64,000 nt of DNA, taken from contig JAENYT010000001.1 in the NCBI GenBank assembly GCA_016841665.1, forward strand, positions 62,001 to 126,000, given 5' to 3'. This document shows positions 62,687 to 64,000 of this stretch, piece after piece. The position numbers and the translations under genes were made by a program. This DNA is from Methanobacteriota archaeon. GTDB lineage: Archaea > Halobacteriota > Methanomicrobia > Methanomicrobiales > Methanomicrobiaceae. The first letter of the stretch is position 1, and every line of letters starts with the position of its first letter. The notes beneath the pieces are model-generated. The model made no database searches and was not told where the DNA came from. It worked only from the letters and a program-made list of their open reading frames with translations.

Positions 62687-62956
62687 CTATTCGGGGAGCT
62701 GATGCTCGCCCGTTTCCCTGTCCCAGAGCAGTCTTCCCTGATATCGTATCGCGGTTATCCGGTGGTAGGGAATAAAAGATTGCCCTCGCGGGGATTCGAT
62801 CACCATATAATCCCGGTCCAATTGCGAAATCTCGCGCCCACTGGTGCTCGCGCGGTCGCCCGGGGCCCCGCGGTCGATGTACTCCACCCACACTTCTTCA
62901 AACGAGAAGCGTGCGTCATGGTACAGCCTGAGCAGGAGGCGATGACTTGTTCGCAT
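62687..62956 (-). CDS. UPF0248/DUF504 family protein
   Basis: 89 residues. It starts MRTSHRLLLRLYHDARFSFE, with VWVEYIDRG, and has IPYHRITAIRYQGRLLWDRE at its end. These match the archaeal UPF0248 (DUF504) family with the HR-IRY-G-x2-WDR ending, of unproven, probably RNA-related function. It stands alone between the tRNA-Thr and the glycosyltransferase, on the strand opposite the latter. Confidence 0.85.
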   Translation of the reverse strand: MRTSHRLLLRLYHDARFSFEEVWVEYIDRGAPGDRASTSGREISQLDRDYMVIESPRGQSFIPYHRITAIRYQGRLLWDRETGEHQLPE

Positions 62957-63150
62957 GGCACAACACCTGAATGCGCGGGATTCGGGGGGTGAGGCTGATG
63001 CAGCTGTGGTGAGACACCATCTGCAGGGATGGTCGAATACCCCCCCAACAGGAAAGCGATGGTTACCCTTAAGAGTTTTTGTGCCTTACTTGTGGTAGAT
63101 ACCTTGGTTAAGGGGTTCCTTCTGTAAGATTTTTTACCGCGGAGTCCTGT

Positions 63151-63975
63151 ATGATTTCTGTAATAATACCCACGAAAAATGAAGAAGAGCACCTGACCTA
63201 TTGCCTTCGTTCTCTTCAGACCCAGAATCTGGATCGGAATGACTATGAAATCATTGTGGTGGACGGAAATTCCACCGACACCACGCAAACCATCGCCGAG
63301 CGATACGCGGACCGTGTTGTGGTGCAGCAGTATATGGGCATAGGAGGGGCGCGCAAAGACGGCGTCCTTGCATCAAGGGGGGACTTGCTCGTTTTCACCG
63401 ATGCAGATACGCTTCATCGCGCCGATTGGCTCGATATCATCCAGAAAAACCTGACGACAGGTGACTATGATGTCTGCACGGGGCCCATCCTTTTCTACGA
63501 CAAAAATCTCAGGGCTGAACTCCTGCAATTATGGCGAAAACAATACAATTTACTCCATCTCTTCAATTTTTACTGGCTTATCGGCTCAAATATGGCGATG
63601 AAGAGATCGGTGTATGAAAAGATCAATGGTCACCGTGAAATTTCCATTCTCGACGATTATGACATCTCGGTGCGGATGTTCAAGGAGGGCGACATCAGCT
63701 GCCTCTATGATCCCGGTCAGGAGGTCTATACATCTGCACGCCGATTGACGAACCTGCTTACCTATTTCATGATTTTTTTGTATGGCCACTACCATTATCA
63801 TATCACGCACGATTACCGGCGCCTTCTCACCTACCCGCACTTCAACGAGATGGACCTCAATGTGATGATCGAAGTCCTCGGACTCGGCGAGATGAATAAA
63901 AAACTGGCCGATGCGGCTGCAAAATTCGTCAATCCCTTTGAGAAGAAGGAGCCCGGAGTGAAGGATGATGACTGA
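63151..63975 (+). CDS. Family 2 glycosyltransferase
   Basis: 274 residues with a GT-A fold. It starts MISVIIPTKNEEEHLTYCLR and has IVVDGNSTDTTQTIAERYAD and the metal-binding DxD in LVFTDADTLHRADWLD. A hydrophobic segment near residues 205-220 (LLTYFMIFLYGHYHYH) may associate with the membrane. It probably transfers a sugar to a lipid-linked or surface glycan, consistent with the diacetamido-uronic acid operon nearby. Its start at 63151 is the first ATG of the frame; no strong Shine-Dalgarno is visible. Confidence 0.9.
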   Translation: MISVIIPTKNEEEHLTYCLRSLQTQNLDRNDYEIIVVDGNSTDTTQTIAERYADRVVVQQYMGIGGARKDGVLASRGDLLVFTDADTLHRADWLDIIQKNLTTGDYDVCTGPILFYDKNLRAELLQLWRKQYNLLHLFNFYWLIGSNMAMKRSVYEKINGHREISILDDYDISVRMFKEGDISCLYDPGQEVYTSARRLTNLLTYFMIFLYGHYHYHITHDYRRLLTYPHFNEMDLNVMIEVLGLGEMNKKLADAAAKFVNPFEKKEPGVKDDD

Positions 63976-64000
63976 CAGCTGCTGGCATGACAGAGGGGCC

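Noticed and set aside
1-64000. CRISPR array, rRNA genes, insertion sequences with transposase
   Set aside because: No regularly spaced repeats, no rRNA-like sequence and no transposase or integrase motifs were seen on either strand.

Overview
The window comes from a euryarchaeal methanogen, most likely of the order Methanomicrobiales. The evidence is a methanogenesis marker 4 (MtxX) gene at the left edge, an HMf-type histone, archaeal ribosomal protein L10e, an archaeal S-adenosylmethionine synthetase, GatDE, the incomplete reductive TCA branch typical of methanogens (fumarase, KorDABC, SucCD), archaeal TATA boxes, and PAS/histidine-kinase modules of the Methanomicrobiales type. Most of the window is GC-rich and densely coded.

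Layout. 1-23.9 kb is core genome: mtxX (partial), histone, a mat-hisG-hisA-hisB cluster, a fumarase pair and a korDABC-sucCD-dacZ operon joined by overlapping stop/start codons, L10e, an SsuABC-type ABC importer, argH-gatD-gatE, small conserved archaeal proteins, a PfkB kinase and a DUF2070 membrane protein. 23.9-30.4 kb is an AT-rich accessory region. It starts at an intron-containing tRNA-Leu preceded by a perfect 40-bp copy of its own 5' half. It holds orphan hypothetical genes, the 3' fragment of a family B DNA polymerase, a cluster of inverted repeats, a structure with all the hallmarks of an integron gene cassette (methyltransferase gene plus attC site), an internally duplicated unknown protein, and a P-type ATPase remnant.

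30.7-33.0 kb is an arsenic/stress cluster: a frameshifted ACR3, a tandem universal stress protein and a DGC-domain protein. 33.7-49.8 kb mixes signalling (a REC-PAS-kinase hybrid and two tandem HTH-PAS paralogues), lipoproteins, small enzymes and two further frameshifted genes (a TPR lipoprotein and a Trm5-like methyltransferase). 49.8-57.9 kb carries a DNA methyltransferase, threonine ammonia-lyase, a hydantoinase-like protein translationally coupled to a histone-deacetylase-family protein, and a CHASE4 sensor.

58.0-64.0 kb is a surface-sugar locus. A four-gene operon (acetyltransferase, aminotransferase, NAD-dependent oxidoreductase, UDP-sugar dehydrogenase) matches the Wbp-type route to a diacetamido-uronic acid, and a family 2 glycosyltransferase lies beyond a tRNA-Thr.

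The most unusual observations are the integron-like gene cassette in an archaeal chromosome (27360-28270), the tRNA-Leu 5'-half duplication ending in the anticodon loop, gatD lacking any ATG/GTG/TTG start but having a well-placed Shine-Dalgarno before an ATC codon, a diadenylate cyclase gene translationally coupled to the reductive TCA operon, and three sensor/regulator proteins that end in a kinase-like dimerisation module with no ATPase domain, two of them without the histidine.
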